Origin: Linyphia triangularis
Lineage: Eukaryota > Arthropoda > Arachnida > Araneae > Linyphiidae
Reading direction: 5' to 3'
Assembly (NCBI GenBank): GCA_963978545.1
Contig: OZ021727.1
Location: forward strand, 17,496,743 to 17,560,742
DNA: 64,000 bases
Shown piece after piece: positions 34,030 through 47,200 of this stretch (the first letter of the stretch is position 1; each line of letters opens with the position of its first letter). The position numbers were made by a program, and so were the translations under genes. The notes under the pieces were generated by a model. The model had not been told where the DNA came from. It saw only the letters and a list, made by a program, of their open reading frames with translations, and did no database searches.

Positions 34030-37000
34030 TGTTATAAAATTGAAATTTTAGATTCTGCTATATACTAGCTTCAATTTCTTCATAGTAAAACAATTTTGAA
34101 AATTTTACATTATGAACAATAATTCATTTAACATCGTCCCCCCGTGTATTTTCAATGAGGGAAATTAGCTCAAATGCTTTCCTTTTCTGATTTTTTGTTG
34201 CGAATATGTGACGATTTGACTGCGGAATTCGACTCGGGTGATTTTTTCAATAACCCTGGGTCAAAAAAAATTGAAAGAATTCGAAAATGTCGAAATTTGA
34301 AGTTTTTCGTACGATTAACATGTGGAAAATTAAAAACGAAATTTTTTTATTGTGCACTTTTTGGGACCAACTTTTCAACCACTTATTATTTTCTGAGTGT
34401 TATAAAATTGGAATTGGAGATTCTGCTATATACTAGCTTCAACTCCTTCATAGTAAAGAAATTTTGAAAATTTTACTTTTTGAACAATAATTCATTTAAC
34501 ATCGTCCCCCCGTGTATTTTCAATGAGGGAAATTAGCTCAAATGCTTTCCTTTTCTGATTTTTTGTTGCGAATATGTGACGATTTGACTGCGGAATTCGA
34601 CTCGGGTGATTTTTTCAATAACCCTGGGTAAAAATAAATTGAAAGAATTCGAAAATGTCGAAATTTGAAGTTTTTCGTACGATTAACATGTGGAAATTTA
34701 AAAACGAAAAATTTTGATAGTGCACTTTTTGAAACCAACTTTTCAACCACTTATTATTTTCTGAGTGTTATAAAATTGGAATTGGAGATTCTGCTATATA
34801 CTAGCTTCAACTTTTTCATAGTAAAGAAATTTTGAAAATTTTACTTTTTGAACAATAATTCATTGAACATCGTCCCCCTGTGTATTTTAAATGAGGGAAA
34901 CAGGCTCAAATACTTTCCTTTTCTTATTTAAAATTGCAAATATGTGACGATTTGACTGCGGAATTCGACTCAGGTGATTTTTTCAATAACCCTGGGTCAA
35001 AAAAAATTGAAAGAATTCGAAAATGTCGAAATTTGAATTTTCCGTACGATTAACATGTGGGAATTTAAAAATGAAAAAATTTGATAGTGCACTTTTTGAA
35101 ACCAACTTTTCAACCACTTATTATTTTCTGAGTGTTATAAAATTGGAATTGGAGATTCTGCTATATACTAGTCTCAATTTCTTCATAGTAAAGATATTTT
35201 GAAAATTTTACTTTTTGAACAATAATTCATTTACCATCGTCCCCCCGTGTATTTTCAATGAGGGAAATAGGCTCAAATACTTTCCTTTTCTTATTTTTGG
35301 TTGCAAATATGTGACGATTTGACTGCGGAATTCGACTCAGGTGATTTTTTCAATAACCCTGGGTCAAAAAAAAATTGAAAGAATTCGAAAATGTCGAAAT
35401 TTGAAGTTTTTCGTACGATTAACAAGTGGAAAATTAAAAACGAAATTTATTTATTGTGCACTTTTTGGGACCAACTTTTCAACCACTTATTATTTTCTGA
35501 GTGTTATAAAATTGGAATTCTAGATTCTGCTATATACTAGTCTCAATTTCATCATAGTAAAGATATTTTGAAAATTTTACTTTTTGAACAATAATTCATT
35601 GAACATCGTCCCGCGTGTATTTTCAATGAGGTAAACAGGCTCAAATGCTTGCCTTTCTGATTTTTGGTTGCGAATATGTGACGATTTGACTGCGGATTCG
35701 ACTCGGGTGATTTTTTCAATAACCCTGGGTCTAAAAAAATAGGAAGAATTCGAAAATGAAGAAATTTGAAGTTTTCCGTACGATTAACACGTGGAAAATT
35801 AAACACGAAAAATTTTGATCGTGCACTTTTTGGGATAAACTTTTGAACAACTTAATATTTTCTGAGTGTTATTAAATTGGAAATGGAGATTCTGCTATAT
35901 ACTAGCTTCCACTTCTTTATTGAAAAAAAATTTTGAAAATTTTACTTTTTGAACAATAATTCATTTACCATCGTCCCCCCGTGTATTTTCAATGAGGGAA
36001 ATAGGCTCAAATGCTTGCCTTTTCTGATTTTTTGTTGCGAATAAGTGACGATTTGACTGCGGAATTCGACTCCTGTGACTTTTTCAATAACCCTGGTTCT
36101 AAAAAAATAGGAAGAATTCGAAAATGATGAAATTTGAAGTAATCCGTACGATTAACATGTAAATTATTAAAAACGAAAAATTTTGATCGTGCACTTTTTG
36201 GGACCATCTTTTGAACCACTTAACATTTTCTGAGTGTTATAAAATTGAAATTTTAGATTCTGCTATATACTAGCTTCAATTTCTTCATAGTAAAAAAATT
36301 TTGAAAATTTTACATTATGAACAATAATTCATTGAACATCGTCCCCCCGTGTATTTTCAATGAGGGAAATAGGCTCAAATACTTTCCTTTTCTTATTTAA
36401 AATTGCAAATATGTGACGATTTGACTGCGGAATTCGACTCAGGTGATTTTTTCAATAACCCTGGGTAAAAATAAATTGAAAGAATTCGAAAATGTCGAAA
36501 TTTGAAGTTTTCCGTACGATTAACATGTGGAAATTTAAAAACGAAAAATTTTGATAGTGCACTTTTTGAAACCAACTTTTCAACCACTTATTATTTTCTG
36601 AGTGTTATAAAATTATAATTGGAGATTCTGCTATATACTAGCTTCAACTTCTTCATAGTAAAGAAATTTTGAAATTTTTACTTTTTGAACAATAATTCAT
36701 TGAACATCGTCCCCCCGTGTATTTTCAATGAGGGAAATAGGCTCAAATACTTTCCTTTTCTTATTTAAAATTGCAAATATGTGACGATTTGACTGCGGAA
36801 TTCGACTCAGGTGATTTTTTCAATAACCCTGGGTAAAAATAAATTGAAAGAATTCGAAAATGTCGAAATTTGAAGTTTTCCGTACGATTAACATGTGGAA
36901 ATTTAAAAACGAAAAATTTTGATAGTGCACTTTTTGAAACCAACCTTTCAACCACTTATTATTTTCTGAGTGTTATAAAATTGTAATTGGAGATTCTGCT

Positions 37001-38330
37001 ATATACTCGCTTCAACTTCTTCATAGTAAAGAAATTTTGAAATTTTTTTTTTTTTGAACAATAATTCATTAAACATCGTCCCCCCGTGTATTTTCAATGA
37101 GGGAAATTAGCTCAAATGCTTGCCTTTTCTGATTTTTTGTTGCGAATATGTGACGATTTGACTGCGGAATTCGACTCGGGTGATTTTTTCAATAACCCTG
37201 GGTCTAAAAAAATAGGAAGAAATCGAAAATGTAGAAATTTGAAGTTTTTCGTACGATTAACATGTGGAAAATTAAAAACGAAATTTTTTTATTGTGCACT
37301 TTTTGAGACCAACTTTTCAACCACTTATTATTTTCTGAGTGTTATAAAATTGGAATTGGAGATTCTGCTATATACTAGCTTCAACTTCTTCATAGTAAAG
37401 AAATTTTGAAAATTTTACTTTTTGAACAATAATTCATTTAACATCGTCCCCCCGTGTATTTTCAATGAGGGAAATTAGCTCAAATGCTTGCCTTTTCTGA
37501 TTTTTTGTTGCAGATATGTGACGATTTGATTGCGGAATTCGACTCGGGTGATTTTTTCAATAACCCTGGGTCTAAAAAAATAGGAAGAATTCGAAAATGA
37601 AGAAATTTGAACTTTTCCGTACGATTAACATGTGGAAAATTAAAAACGAAAAATTTTGATCGTGCACTTTTTGGGACCATCTTTTGAACTACTTAATATT
37701 TTCGGAGTGTTATAAAATTGAAATTTTAGATTCTGCTATATACTATCTTCAATTTCTTCATAGTAAAAAAATTTAGAAAATTTTACATTTTGAACAATAA
37801 TTCATTGAACATGGTCCCCCCGTGTATTTTCAATGAGGGAAATAGGCTCAAATACTTTCCTTTTCTTATTTAAATTTGCAATTATGTGACGATTTGACTG
37901 CGGAATTCGACTCAGGTGATTTTTTCAATAACCCTGGGTAAAAAAAAATTGAAAGAATTCGAAAATGTCGAAATTTGAAGTTTTCCGTACGATTAACATG
38001 TGGAAATTTAAAAACGAAAATTTTGATAGTGCACTTTTTGAAACCAACTTTTCAACCACTTATTATTTTCTGAGTGTTATAAAATTTTAATTGGAGATTC
38101 TGCTATATACTAGCTTCAACTTCTTCATAGTAAAGAAATTTTGAAAATTTTACTTTTTGAACAATAATTCATTTAACATCGTCCCCCCGTGTATTTTCAA
38201 TGAGGGAAATTAGCTCAAATGCTTGCCTTTTCTGATTTTTTGTTGCAGATATGTGACGATTTGATTGCGGAATTCGACTCGGGTGATTTTTTCAATAACC
38301 CTGGGTCTAAAAAAATAGGAAGAATTCGAA
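34030..38330 (+). repeat. Higher-order duplication, copy 1 (16-monomer offset)
   Basis: This block and 39915-44215 are nearly identical monomer by monomer, at a constant offset of 5,884-5,885 bp (16 monomers). Shared rare marks include a frameshifted GCGGATTCGACTC monomer and the ACTCCTGTGAC monomer. Monomers within the block differ from one another far more than from their partners, which is the definition of higher-order structure. Confidence 0.88.
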
Positions 38331-38810
38331 AATGAAGAAATTTGAACTTTTCCGTACGATTAACATGTGGAAAATTAAAAACGAAAAATTTTGATCGTGC
38401 ACTTTTTGGGACCATCTTTTGAACTACTTAATATTTTCGGAGTGTTATAAAATTGAAATTTTAGATTCTGCTATATACTATCTTCAATTTCTTCATAGTA
38501 AAAAAATTTAGAAAATTTTACATTTTGAACAATAATTCATTGAACATGGTCCCCCCGTGTATTTTCAATGAGGGAAATAGGCTCAAATACTTTCCTTTTC
38601 TTATTTAAATTTGCAATTATGTGACGATTTGACTGCGGAATTCGACTCAGGTGATTTTTTCAATAACCCTGGGTAAAAAAAAATTGAAAGAATTCGAAAA
38701 TGTCGAAATTTGAAGTTTTCCGTACGATTAACATGTGGAAATTTAAAAACGAAAATTTTGATAGTGCACTTTTTGAAACCAACTTTTCAACCACTTATTA
38801 TTTTCTGAGT
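37355..38810 (+). repeat. Tandem two-monomer (735-bp) duplication
   Basis: 37355-38075 and 38090-38810 are essentially identical. They share private variants such as GCAATTATGTG, TATACTATCTTC and GAACTACTTAATATTTTCGG. This is a very recent duplication inside the array. Confidence 0.82.
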
Positions 38811-39914
38811 GTTATAAAATTGGAATTGGAGATTCTGCTATATACTAGCTTCAACTTCTTTATAGTAAAGAAATTTAGAAAATTTTACTTTTTAAACAAT
38901 AATTCATTAACATCGTCCCCCCGTGTATTTTCAATGAGGGAAATAGGCTCAAATACTTTCCTTTTCTTATTTAAAATTGCAAATATGTGACGATTTGACT
39001 GCGGAATTCTACTCAGGTGATTTTTTCAATTACCCTGGGTCAAAAAAAATTGAAAGAATTCGAAAATGTCGAAATTTGAAGTTTTTCGTACGATTAACAT
39101 GTGGAAAATTAAAAACGAAAATTTTTTATTGTGCACTTTTTGGGACCAACTTTTCAACAACTTATTATTTTCTGAGTGTTATAAAATTGGAATTGGAGAT
39201 TCTGCTATATACTAGCTTCAACTTCTTCATAGTAAAGAAATTTTGAAAATTTTACTTTTTGAACAATAATTCATTTAACATCGTCCCCCCGTGTATTTTC
39301 AATGAGGGAAATTAGCTCAAATGCTTGCCTTTTCTGATTTTTTGTTGCGAATATGTGACGATTTGACTGCGGAATTCGACTCGGGTGATTTTTTCAATAA
39401 CCCTGGGTCTAAAAAAATAGGAAGAATTCGAAAATGAAGAAATTTGAACTTTTCCGTATGATTAACATGTGGAAAATTAAAAACGAAAAATTTCGATCGT
39501 GCACTTTTTGGGACCATCTTTTGAACCACTTAATATTTTCTGAGTGTTATAAAATCGAAATTTTAGATTCTGCTATATACTAGCTTCAATTTCTTCATAG
39601 TAAAAAAATTTAGAAAATTTTACATTTTGAACAATAATTCATTGAACATGGTCCCCCCGCGTATTTTCAATGAAGGAAATAGGCTCAAATACTTTCCTTT
39701 TCTTATTTAAAATTGAAAATATGTGACGATTTGACTGCGGAATTCGACTCAGGTGAAGTTTTCAATAACCCTGGGTAAAAAAAAAATTGAAAGAATTCGA
39801 AAATGTAGAAATTTGAAGTTTTCCGTACGATTAACATGTGGAAATTTAAAAACTAAAAATTTTGATAGTGCACTTTTTGGGACCAACTTTTGAACCGCTT
39901 AATATTTTCTGAGT

Positions 39915-42900
39915 GTTATAAAATTGAAATTTTAGATTCTGCTATATACTAGCTTCAATTTCTTCATAGTAAAACAATTTTGAAAATTTTACATTATGAA
40001 CAATAATTCATTTAACATCGTCCCCCCGTGTATTTTCAATGAGGGAAATTAGCTCAAATGCTTTCCTTTTCTGATTTTTTGTTGCGAATATGTGACGATT
40101 TGACTGCGGAATTCGACTCGGGTGATTTTTTCAATAACCCTGGGTCAAAAAAAATTGAAAGAATTCGAAAATGTCGAAATTTGAAGTTTTTCGTACGATT
40201 AACATGTGGAAAATTAAAAACGAAATTTTTTTATTGTGCACTTTTTGGGACCAACTTTTCAACCACTTATTATTTTCTGAGTGTTATAAAATTGGAATTG
40301 GAGATTCTGCTATATACTAGCTTCAACTCCTTCATAGTAAAGAAATTTTGAAAATTTTACTTTTTGAACAATAATTCATTTAACATCGTCCCCCCGTGTA
40401 TTTTCAATGAGGGAAATTAGCTCAAATGCTTTCCTTTTCTGATTTTTTGTTGCGAATATGTGACGATTTGACTGCGGAATTCGACTCGGGTGATTTTTTC
40501 AATAACCCTGGGTAAAAATAAATTGAAAGAATTCGAAAATGTCGAAATTTGAAGTTTTTCGTACGATTAACATGTGGAAATTTAAAAACGAAAAATTTTG
40601 ATAGTGCACTTTTTGAAACCAACTTTTCAACCACTTATTATTTTCTGAGTGTTATAAAATTGGAATTGGAGATTCTGCTATATACTAGCTTCAACTTCTT
40701 CATAGTAAAGAAATTTTGAAAATTTTACTTTTTGAACAATAATTCATTGAACATCGTCCCCCTGTGTATTTTAAATGAGGGAAACAGGCTCAAATACTTT
40801 CCTTTTCTTATTTAAAATTGCAAATATGTGACGATTTGACTGCGGAATTCGACTCAGGTGATTTTTTCAATAACCCTGGGTCAAAAAAAATTGAAAGAAT
40901 TCGAAAATGTCGAAATTTGAAGTTTTCCGTACGATTAACATGTGGGAATTTAAAAATGAAAAAATTTGATAGTGCACTTTTTGAAACCAACTTTTCAACC
41001 ACTTATTATTTTCTGAGTGTTATAAAATTGGAATTGGAGATTCTGCTATATACTAGTCTCAATTTCTTCATAGTAAAGATATTTTGAAAATTTTACTTTT
41101 TGAACAATAATTCATTTACCATCGTCCCCCCGTGTATTTTCAATGAGGGAAATAGGCTCAAATACTTTCCTTTTCTTATTTTTGGTTGCAAATATGTGAC
41201 GATTTGACTGCGGAATTCGACTCAGGTGATTTTTTCAATAACCCTGGGTCAAAAAAAAATTGAAAGAATTCGAAAATGTCGAAATTTGAAGTTTTTCGTA
41301 CGATTAACAAGTGGAAAATTAAAAACGAAATTTATTTATTGTGCACTTTTTGGGACCAACTTTTCAACCACTTATTATTTTCTGAGTGTTATAAAATTGG
41401 AATTGGAGATTCTGCTATATACTAGTCTCAATTTCATCATAGTAAAGATATTTTGAAAATTTTACTTTTTGAACAATAATTCATTGAACATCGTCCCGCG
41501 TGTATTTTCAATGAGGTAAACAGGCTCAAATGCTTGCCTTTCTGATTTTTGGTTGCGAATATGTGACGATTTGACTGCGGATTCGACTCGGGTGATTTTT
41601 TCAATAACCCTGAATCTAAAAAAATAGGAAGAATTCGAAAATGAAGAAATTTGAAGTTTTCCGTACGATTAACACGTGGAAAATTAAACACGAAAAATTT
41701 TGATCGTGCACTTTTTGGGATAAACTTTTGAACAACTTAATATTTTCTGAGTGTTATTAAATTGGAAATGGAGATTCTGCTATATACTAGCTTCCACTTC
41801 TTTATTGAAAAAAATTTTTGAAAATTTTACTTTTTGAACAATAATTCATTTACCATCGTCCCCCCGTGTATTTTCAATGAGGGAAATAGGCTCAAATGCT
41901 TGCCTTTTCTGATTTTTTGTTGCGAATAAGTGACGATTTGACTGCGGAATTCGACTCCTGTGACTTTTTCAATAACCCTGGTTCTAAAAAAATAGGAAGA
42001 ATTCGAAAATGAAGAAATTTGAAGTAATCCGTACGATTAACATGTAAATTATTAAAAACGAAAAATTTTGATCGTGCACTTTTTGGGACCATCTTTTGAA
42101 CCACTTAACATTTTCTGAGTGTTATAAAATTGAAATTTTAGATTCTGCTATATACTAGCTTCAATTTCTTCATAGTAAAAAAATTTTGAAAATTTTACAT
42201 TATGAACAATAATTCATTGAACATCGTCCCCCCGTGTATTTTCAATGAGGGAAATAGGCTCAAATACTTTCCTTTTCTTATTTAAAATTGCAAATATGTG
42301 ACGATTTGACTGCGGAATTCGACTCAGGTGATTTTTTCAATAACCCTGGGTAAAAATAAATTGAAAGAATTCGAAAATGTCGAAATTTGAAGTTTTCCGT
42401 ACGATTAACATGTGGAAATTTAAAAACGAAAAATTTTGATAGTGCACTTTTTGAAACCAACTTTTCAACCACTTATTATTTTCTGAGTGTTATAAAATTG
42501 GAATTGGAGATTCTGCTATATACTAGCTTCAACTTCTTCATAGTAAAGAAATTTTGAAATTTTTACTTTTTGAACAATAATTCATTGAACATCGTCCCCC
42601 CGTGTATTTTCAATGAGGGAAATAGGCTCAAATACTTTCCTTTTCTTATTTAAAATTGCAAATATGTGACGATTTGACTGCGGAATTCGACTCAGGTGAT
42701 TTTTTCAATAACCCTGGGTAAAAATAAATTGAAAGAATTCGAAAATGTCGAAATTTGAAGTTTTCCGTACGATTAACATGTGGAAATTTAAAAACGAAAA
42801 ATTTTGATAGTGCACTTTTTGAAACCAACCTTTCAACCACTTATTATTTTCTGAGTGTTATAAAATTGTAATTGGAGATTCTGCTATATACTCGCTTCAA

Positions 42901-44215
42901 CTTCTTCATAGTAAAGAAATTTTGAAATTTTTTTTTTTTTGAACAATAATTCATTAAACATCGTCCCCCCGTGTATTTTCAATGAGGGAAATTAGCTCAA
43001 ATGCTTGCCTTTTCTGATTTTTTGTTGCGAATATGTGACGATTTGACTGCGGAATTCGACTCGGGTGATTTTTTCAATAACCCTGGGTCTAAAAAAATAG
43101 GAAGAAATCGAAAATGTAGAAATTTGAAGTTTTTCGTACGATTAACATGTGGAAAATTAAAAACGAAATTTTTTTATTGTGCACTTTTTGAGACCAACTT
43201 TTCAACCACTTATTATTTTCTGAGTGTTATAAAATTGGAATTGGAGATTCTGCTATATACTAGCTTCAACTTCTTCATAGTAAAGAAATTTTGAAAATTT
43301 TACTTTTTGAACAATAATTCATTTAACATCGTCCCCCCGTGTATTTTCAATGAGGGAAATTAGCTCAAATGCTTGCCTTTTCTGATTTTTTGTTGCAGAT
43401 ATGTGACGATTTGATTGCGGAATCGACTCGGGTGATTTTTTCAATAACCCTGGGTCTAAAAAAATAGGAAGAATTCGAAAATGAAGAAATTTGAACTTTT
43501 CCGTACGATTAACATGTGGAAAATTAAAAACGAAAAATTTTGATCGTGCACTTTTTGGGACCATCTTTTGAACTACTTAATATTTTCGGAGTGTTATAAA
43601 ATTGAAATTTTAGATTCTGCTATATACTATCTTCAATTTCTTCATAGTAAAAAAATTTAGAAAATTTTACATTTTGAACAATAATTCATTGAACATGGTC
43701 CCCCCGTGTATTTTCAATGAGGGAAATAGGCTCAAATACTTTCCTTTTCTTATTTAAATTTGCAATTATGTGACGATTTGACTGCGGAATTCGACTCAGG
43801 TGATTTTTTCAATAACCCTGGGTAAAAAAAAATTGAAAGAATTCGAAAATGTCGAAATTTGAAGTTTTCCGTACGATTAACATGTGGAAATTTAAAAACG
43901 AAAATTTTGATAGTGCACTTTTTGAAACCAACTTTTCAACCACTTATTATTTTCTGAGTGTTATAAAATTTTAATTGGAGATTCTGCTATATACTAGCTT
44001 CAACTTCTTCATAGTAAAGAAATTTTGAAAATTTTACTTTTTGAACAATAATTCATTTAACATCGTCCCCCCGTGTATTTTCAATGAGGGAAATTAGCTC
44101 AAATGCTTGCCTTTTCTGATTTTTTGTTGCAGATATGTGACGATTTGATTGCGGAATTCGACTCGGGTGATTTTTTCAATAACCCTGGGTCTAAAAAAAT
44201 AGGAAGAATTCGAAA
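39915..44215 (+). repeat. Higher-order duplication, copy 2 (16-monomer offset)
   Basis: Partner of 34030-38330. Few differences accumulated: one base missing near 43420 (GGAATCGACTCGG) and scattered substitutions. The match fades upstream of 39915 and past 44215. Confidence 0.88.
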
Positions 44216-47200
44216 ATTAAGACATTTGAACTTTTCCGTACGATTAACATGTGGAAAATTAAAAACGAAAAATTTTGATCGTGCACTTTTTGGGACCATC
44301 TTTTGAACCACTTAATATTTTCTGTGTGTTATAAAATTGAAATTTTAGATTCTGCTATATACTAGCTTCAATTTCTTCATAGTAAAAAAATTTAGAAAAT
44401 TTTACATTTTGAATAATAATTCATTGAACATGGTCCCCCCGTGTATTTTCAATGAGGGAAATAGGCTCAAATACTTTCCTTTTCTTATTTTTGGTTGCAA
44501 ATATGTGACGATTTGACTGCGGAATTCGACTCGGGTGATTTTTTCAATAACCCTGGGTCAAAAAAAAATTGAAAGAATTCGAAAATGTCGAAATTTGAAG
44601 TTTTTCGTACGATTAACATGTGGAAAATTAAAAACGAAAATTTTTTATTGTGCACTTTTTGAGACCAACTTTTCAACCACTTATTATTTTCTGAGTGTTA
44701 TAAAATTGGAATTGGAGATTCTGCTATATACTAGCTTCAACTTCTTCATAGTAAAGAAATTTTGAAAATTTTACTTTTTGAACAATAATTCATTTAACAT
44801 CGTCCCCCCGTGTATTTTCAATGAGGGAAATTAGCTCAAATGCTTGCCTTTTCTGATTTTTTGTTGCAAATATGTGACGATTTGACTGCGGAATTCGACT
44901 CGGGTGATTTTTTCAATAACCCTGGGTCTAAAAAAATAGGAAGAATTCGAAAATGAAGAAATTTGAACTTTTCCGTACGATTAACATGTGGAAAATTAAA
45001 AACGAAAAATTTTGATCGTGCACTTTTTGGGACCATCTTTTGAACTACTTAATATTTTCGGAGTGTTATAAAATTGAAATTTTAGATTCTGCTATATACT
45101 AGCTTCAATTTCTTCATAGTAAAAAAATTTAGAAAATTTTACATTTTGAACAATAATTCATTGAACATGGTCCCCCCGTGTATTTTCAATGAGGGAAATA
45201 GGCTCAAATACTTTCCTTTTCTTATTTAAATTTGCAATTATGTGACGATTTGACTGCGGAATTCGACTCAGGTGATTTTTTCAATAACCCTGGGTAAAAA
45301 AAAATTGAAAGAATTCGAAAATGTCGAAATTTGAAGTTTTCCGTACGATTAACATGTGGAAATTTAAAAACGAAAATTTTGATAGTGCACTTTTTGGAAC
45401 CAACTTTTCAACCACTTATTATTTTCTGAGTGTTATAAAATTGTAATTGGAGATTCTGCTATATACTAGCTTCAACTTCTTCATAGTAAAGAAATTTTGA
45501 AATTTTTACTTTTTGAACAATAATTCATTGAACATCGTCCCCCCGTGTATTTTCAATGAGGGAAATAGGCTCAAATACTTTCCTTTTCTTATTTAAAATT
45601 GCAAATATGTGACGATTTGACTGCGGAATTCGACTCAGGTGATTTTTTCAATAACCCTGGGTAAAAATAAATTGAAAGAATTCGAAAATGTCGAAATTTG
45701 AAGTTTTCCGTACGATTAACATGTGGAAATTTAAAAACGAAAATTTTGATAATGCACTTTTTTAAACCAACTTTTCAACCACTTATTATTTTCTGAGTGT
45801 TATAAAATTGGAATTGGAGATTCTGCTATATACTAGCTTCAACTTCTTCATAGTAAAGAAATTTAGAAAATTTTACATTTTAAACAACAATTCATTGAAC
45901 ATGGTTCCCCCGTGTATTTTCAATGAGGGAAATAGGCTCAAATACTTTCCTTTTCTTATTTTTGGTTGCAAATATGTGACGATTTGACTGCGGAATTCGA
46001 CTCGGGTGATTTTTTAATAACCCTGGGTCAAAAAAAAAATTGAAAGAATTCGAAAATGTCGAAATTTGAAGTTTTTCGTATGATTAACATGTGGAAATTT
46101 AAAAACGAAAAATTTTGATAGTGCACTTTTTGGGACCAACTTTTCAACCACTTATTATTTTCTGAGTGTTATAAAATTGGAATTGGAGATTCTGCTATAT
46201 ACTAGCTTCAACTTCTTCATAGTAAAGAAATTTTGAAAATTTTACTTTTTGAACAATAATTCATTGAACATCGTCCCCCCGTGTATTTTCAATGAAAGAA
46301 ATAGGCTCAAATACTTTCCTTTTCTTATTTAAAATTGAAAATATGTGACGATTTGACTGCGGAATTCGACTCAGGTGAATTTTTCAATGACCCTGGGTCA
46401 AAAAAAATTGAAAGAATTCGAAAATGTCGAAATTTGAAGTTTTCCGTACGATTAACATGTGGAAAATTAAAAACGAAAATTTTTGATAGTGCACTTTTTG
46501 GGACCAACTTTTCAACCACTTATTAATTTCTGAGAGTTATTAAATTGGAAATGGAGATTCTGCTATATACTAGCTTCCATTTCTTTAGTGAAAAAAATTT
46601 TTGAAAATTTTACTTTTTGAACAATAATTCATTTACCATCGTCCCCCCGTGTATTTTCAATGAGGGAAATAGGCTCAAATACTTTCCTTTTCTTATTTAA
46701 AATTGCAATTATGTGACGATTTGACTAGGGAATTCGACTCAGGTGATTTTTTTCAATAACCCTGGGTAAAAAAAAATTGAAAGAATTCGAAAATGTCGAA
46801 ATTTGAAGTTTTCCGTACGATTAACATGTGGAAAATTAAAAACGAAAAATTTCGATCGTGCACTTTTTGGGACCATCTTTTGAACCACTTAATATTTTCT
46901 GAGTGTTATAAAATCGAAATTTTAGATTCTGCTATATACTAGCTTCAATATCTTCCTATTAAAAAAATTTAGAAAATTTTACATTTTGAACAATAATTCA
47001 TTGAACATGGTCCCCCCGTGTATTTTCAATGAGGGAAATAGGCTCAAATACTTTCCTTTTCTTATTTTTGGTTGCAAATATGTGACGATTTGACTGCGGA
47101 ATTCGACTCGGGTGATTTTTTCAATAACCCTGGGTCAAAAAAAAATTGAAAGAATTCGAAAATGTAGAAATTTGAAGTTTTCCGTACGATTAACATGTGG

